Source: an uncultured Eubacteriales bacterium
GTDB taxonomy: Bacteria; Bacillota; Clostridia; Oscillospirales; Acutalibacteraceae
Assembly: GCA_948823415.1 (NCBI GenBank)
Contig: CAQKRU010000006.1
Location: 1-51,143 of the forward strand
Direction: 5' to 3'
Length of the DNA stretch: 51,143 nt
Made by a program: the position numbers and the translations under genes. Below are positions 49,028-51,143 of this stretch, in pieces (position 1 is the first letter of the stretch; each line of letters opens with the position of its first letter). Below the pieces are notes generated by a model that searched no databases, was not told the DNA's origin, and saw only the letters and a program-made list of their open reading frames with translations.

Positions 49028-49921
49028 ATGAAGCAAGCCATATATGTTGATGTCCTTATTTGCGTGAACATTTTTATAAATTATTTTTTGCTTTTGTCGG
49101 TATCCAAAATTTTGAACCTGACGCTCATCCGCAAAAAGCTGATATTATCGGCATCCGTAGGAGCCATCTACTCGCTGACAATATTGCTGCCGCCCGTAAA
49201 TTGGGCGTTATCTTTATTTATTAAACTTGCGATGTCTGCTTCGATAGTCCTTTTGGCGTTTAAATGGGTTAGCTTAAAGCTCTTTTTAAAGGCATTTATG
49301 ACATTTTATGGAGTAAACTTTCTTTTTGGCGGAATCATATTTTTCCTCTGGTATTTTGTCCCCCCAAACGGAATCTTCATCAACAATAGCATGATATACC
49401 TTAATTTATCCCCGCTGTTTCTGGTCTTGGCGACGTTTGCGTCATATTTGGCAATACGATTAATACATAAAACCGTGGGCCGGCAAGACGTTTTAGCTCA
49501 GGCGGATTGCGATGTGCTCATAGAATTTGAGGGAAAATCCGTGATTTTAAAGGCAAAGGTGGATACAGGCAACACGCTAAAAGAGCCGTTTTCTGGCCTG
49601 CCAGTGATAGTTGCGCAGCGGAAATTTGTAGGGTCGATTTTGCCAGCCCAGCTAAGAGAATATTTTTGTGTGAGCAGCGTCAACAGTGCGGCCACGGCTA
49701 TGCAGATTTACGAAGCACCGCCACCTCTGGTCAGCGGATTTAGGCTGGTTCCGTTTAAGACTATCTCTGGAGATGGCTTATTACCGGCCTTTAAGGCAAG
49801 TAGCATAAAAATTTTATCAAAAACTCAAAACATAGCAAAAGACGCTTACGTAGCGGTTTGCAGCGAAAAAATATTTAACAATGAGTGCCAAGCGCTGATT
49901 AATTCGGAACTTATAGAGTAA
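49028..49921 (+). CDS. spoIIGA: Sporulation sigma-E factor-processing peptidase SpoIIGA
   Basis: 297 residues. Five N-terminal membrane helices (to about 155), then a soluble aspartic-protease-like domain with VDTGNTLKEPFSGLPVI, where Asp is the catalytic residue. It cleaves the pro-sequence of SigE at the forespore septum. GGGGTG lies before ATG 49028. sigE follows after 15 bp, the normal operon. Confidence 0.95.
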   Translation: MKQAIYVDVLICVNIFINYFLLLSVSKILNLTLIRKKLILSASVGAIYSLTILLPPVNWALSLFIKLAMSASIVLLAFKWVSLKLFLKAFMTFYGVNFLFGGIIFFLWYFVPPNGIFINNSMIYLNLSPLFLVLATFASYLAIRLIHKTVGRQDVLAQADCDVLIEFEGKSVILKAKVDTGNTLKEPFSGLPVIVAQRKFVGSILPAQLREYFCVSSVNSAATAMQIYEAPPPLVSGFRLVPFKTISGDGLLPAFKASSIKILSKTQNIAKDAYVAVCSEKIFNNECQALINSELIE

Positions 49922-49936
49922 AAGGAGCCACAAATC

Positions 49937-50659
49937 ATGAGGTTTTATCGCGTTTTAAGCAAAATTAAAGTTTGCGTATTACATGTTTTAAGAAAATTAA
50001 ATTTAATCGAAGAAATCCACTACATAAATGGCTCAGAGACGCTGCCGCCGCCGCTAACCAGAGCTCAAGAGCTAAAAATTATAAACGATATAAAAAACGG
50101 TGTAAAAAACGCCAGAGAGCCACTCATAACGCACAATTTGAGACTGGTGGTTTATATTGCCAAAAAGTTTGACTCGGCCGGAATAAACGTGGAAGACCTG
50201 ATTTCTATCGGTACAATCGGCCTCATCAAAGCCGTTAATACCTTTTGCCCCGAAAAAAACATTAAGCTTGCGACGTACGCCTCCCGCTGCATAGAGAACG
50301 AGATTTTGATGTACCTTAGAAAAAGCTCGCAGATTAAGAATGAATTCTCCATTGATGAGCCGCTCAACGTGGATTGGGACGGCAACGAATTGCTGCTCTC
50401 CGATGTTTTGGGTAGCGAGCAGGACGTTGTTAACAAGCGCATCGAGCAGGAGGCGGAGTGTCAGGTTTTGCTGAATGCTGTATCGAAGCTTTCTAGCCGA
50501 GAGCGCAGCATCATGGAGCTGAGATTTGGGCTCTATGGGCACCAGGAGCACACACAAAAGGAAGTTGCCGATTCTTTGGGGATTTCTCAGTCGTATATTT
50601 CTCGTTTGGAAAAAAGGATAATCGAGCGGCTAAAAAGGGACCTGGAGCGCGTTTGCTGA
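49937..50659 (+). CDS. sigE: RNA polymerase sporulation sigma factor SigE
   Basis: 240 residues. The first 25-30 residues are a pro-sequence ending near EIHYINGSETLPPPL, the SpoIIGA cutting region. Region 2 has EDLISIGTIGLIKAVNTF and LATYASRCIENEILMYLRK; region 4 ends in DSLGISQSYISRLEKR. Early mother-cell sigma factor. sigG, which usually follows, is not here; the next feature is the rRNA promoter. Confidence 0.96.
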   Translation: MRFYRVLSKIKVCVLHVLRKLNLIEEIHYINGSETLPPPLTRAQELKIINDIKNGVKNAREPLITHNLRLVVYIAKKFDSAGINVEDLISIGTIGLIKAVNTFCPEKNIKLATYASRCIENEILMYLRKSSQIKNEFSIDEPLNVDWDGNELLLSDVLGSEQDVVNKRIEQEAECQVLLNAVSKLSSRERSIMELRFGLYGHQEHTQKEVADSLGISQSYISRLEKRIIERLKRDLERVC

Positions 50660-50806
50660 GGGAAAGTTAAAATTTTGCGACGAATTTTGTAGAAAAAGTG
50701 AGGGCGTCAACTTTAATTAAAAAAATACAAAAAACTTGCACAAATCATTTGTTTTTTATTGATGAAAACAAAAATAAAAAATAAGTAAAAAAACACAAAA
50801 AATTAG
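50660..50806 (+). other. AT-rich spacer before the rRNA promoter
   Basis: No gene is seen. The last 80 bases before the -35 are dominated by A-tracts and T-tracts, which would suit an UP element binding the polymerase alpha subunits. No clear terminator for sigE. Confidence 0.5.
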
Positions 50807-50835
50807 TTGACAAAGGGGAGAGAGCGTGATAAAAT
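50807..50835 (+). promoter_or_regulatory. Strong rRNA operon promoter
   Basis: TTGACA (50807-50812), 17 nt, TAAAAT (50830-50835) with an extended -10 TG. The expected start of transcription is near 50842, about 260 bp before 16S. Confidence 0.9.
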
Positions 50836-50841
50836 AATAAT

Positions 50842-51100
50842 CACGTTGCCGCGGATGAGGATGAATCTAATGAAGTTGGCAATGGAGGACCTTGAAAATT
50901 AAACAACGATGACAAAAAGACCCGTAATTTCTTGAGAAGAAAGTTCTAGAATTTCGGAAACGAAAGATGGAATCGTACAACTCAAAAAGTTATTTTAAAA
51001 GAGTGACGAACTAAAATCGTCAGACGCAAAGCGTCGAGTAATGAGCAGAAAAAGCTCTATTATTTTTGTTTAAACGGCCTTCGGGCTTTTTAAAGCAATA
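50842..51100 (+). ncRNA. 16S rRNA leader with processing hairpins
   Basis: No coding frame. Small hairpins: GACGA/TCGTC (51005-51021), GACGC/GCGTC (51023-51035), GAGC/GCTC (51043-51057), and GCC-TTCG-GGC (51077-51086) followed by a T-run. The last resembles a short terminator just before 16S; leader antitermination would be needed to pass it. Confidence 0.6.
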
Positions 51101-51143
51101 TATTTAGAGAGTTTGATCCTGGCTCAGGACGAACGCTGGCGGC
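51101..51143 (+). rRNA. 16S ribosomal RNA, 5' end only
   Basis: AGAGTTTGATCCTGGCTCAG (51107-51126) and the following GGACGAACGCTGGCGGC are the universal 16S start. The mature 5' end is near 51101. The gene is cut by the window edge. Confidence 0.98.

Overview
The window looks like chromosome from a spore-forming member of the Clostridia, most like the Oscillospiraceae/Ruminococcaceae. The evidence is a set of sporulation and low-GC Gram-positive genes: sigG, an FtsK/SpoIIIE translocase next to a TepA-type ClpP-like protease, a GerW/YtfJ spore protein, a DacF-type carboxypeptidase, spoIIGA-sigE, and the scpA-scpB neighbourhood. The species cannot be read from the sequence. Only about 43 bases of the 16S rRNA gene are present, at the right edge.

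Layout. (1) 1-9844: a giant, repeat-rich, acidic reading frame that enters from the left edge. It carries BspA-type leucine-rich repeats and several other repeat families. A single in-frame TAG (6911-6913) interrupts it, and the same frame then runs open to 9844. (2) 9994-17755: sigG, a split transketolase, the tepA-like protease, ftsK/spoIIIE, a ComEC-like metallo-beta-lactamase protein with a DUF3006 partner, and an HD-domain protein. (3) 17767-22621: an island of eight small exported proteins. Seven are paralogues or share modules, and several have their own promoter. (4) 22692-31552: rpmF, der, plsY, a Nif11-type leader peptide and rpmB on the minus strand, a metallo-beta-lactamase protein, an M50 protease, scpA, scpB, a DUF2953 protein, gerW/ytfJ, dacF-type, and rluB. 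(5) 31557-37476, minus strand: a seven-gene dTDP-L-rhamnose and glycosyltransferase operon. (6) 37632-50659: proS, a two-domain peptidoglycan hydrolase, trxB, an RluA-family synthase (minus), radC, uvrB-uvrA, spoIIGA-sigE. (7) 50807-51143: a strong rRNA promoter, its leader and the start of 16S rRNA.

Much of the core is ordinary housekeeping in familiar Clostridial order. The accessory content is the giant split gene, the secreted-protein island, the orphan Nif11 peptide and the rhamnose operon, most of which points to the cell surface. The giant gene and the secreted island are visibly more AT-rich and lower in complexity than the flanking genes. TTG starts are common. Most promoters found have a TTGAnn-like -35, a 17-18 nt spacer and a TAAAAT or TATAAT -10.

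The best candidates for something undescribed are the giant frame with its in-frame TAG and mirrored domain order, and the tandem family of acidic exported proteins with an invariant Cys just before the signal-peptide cleavage site.
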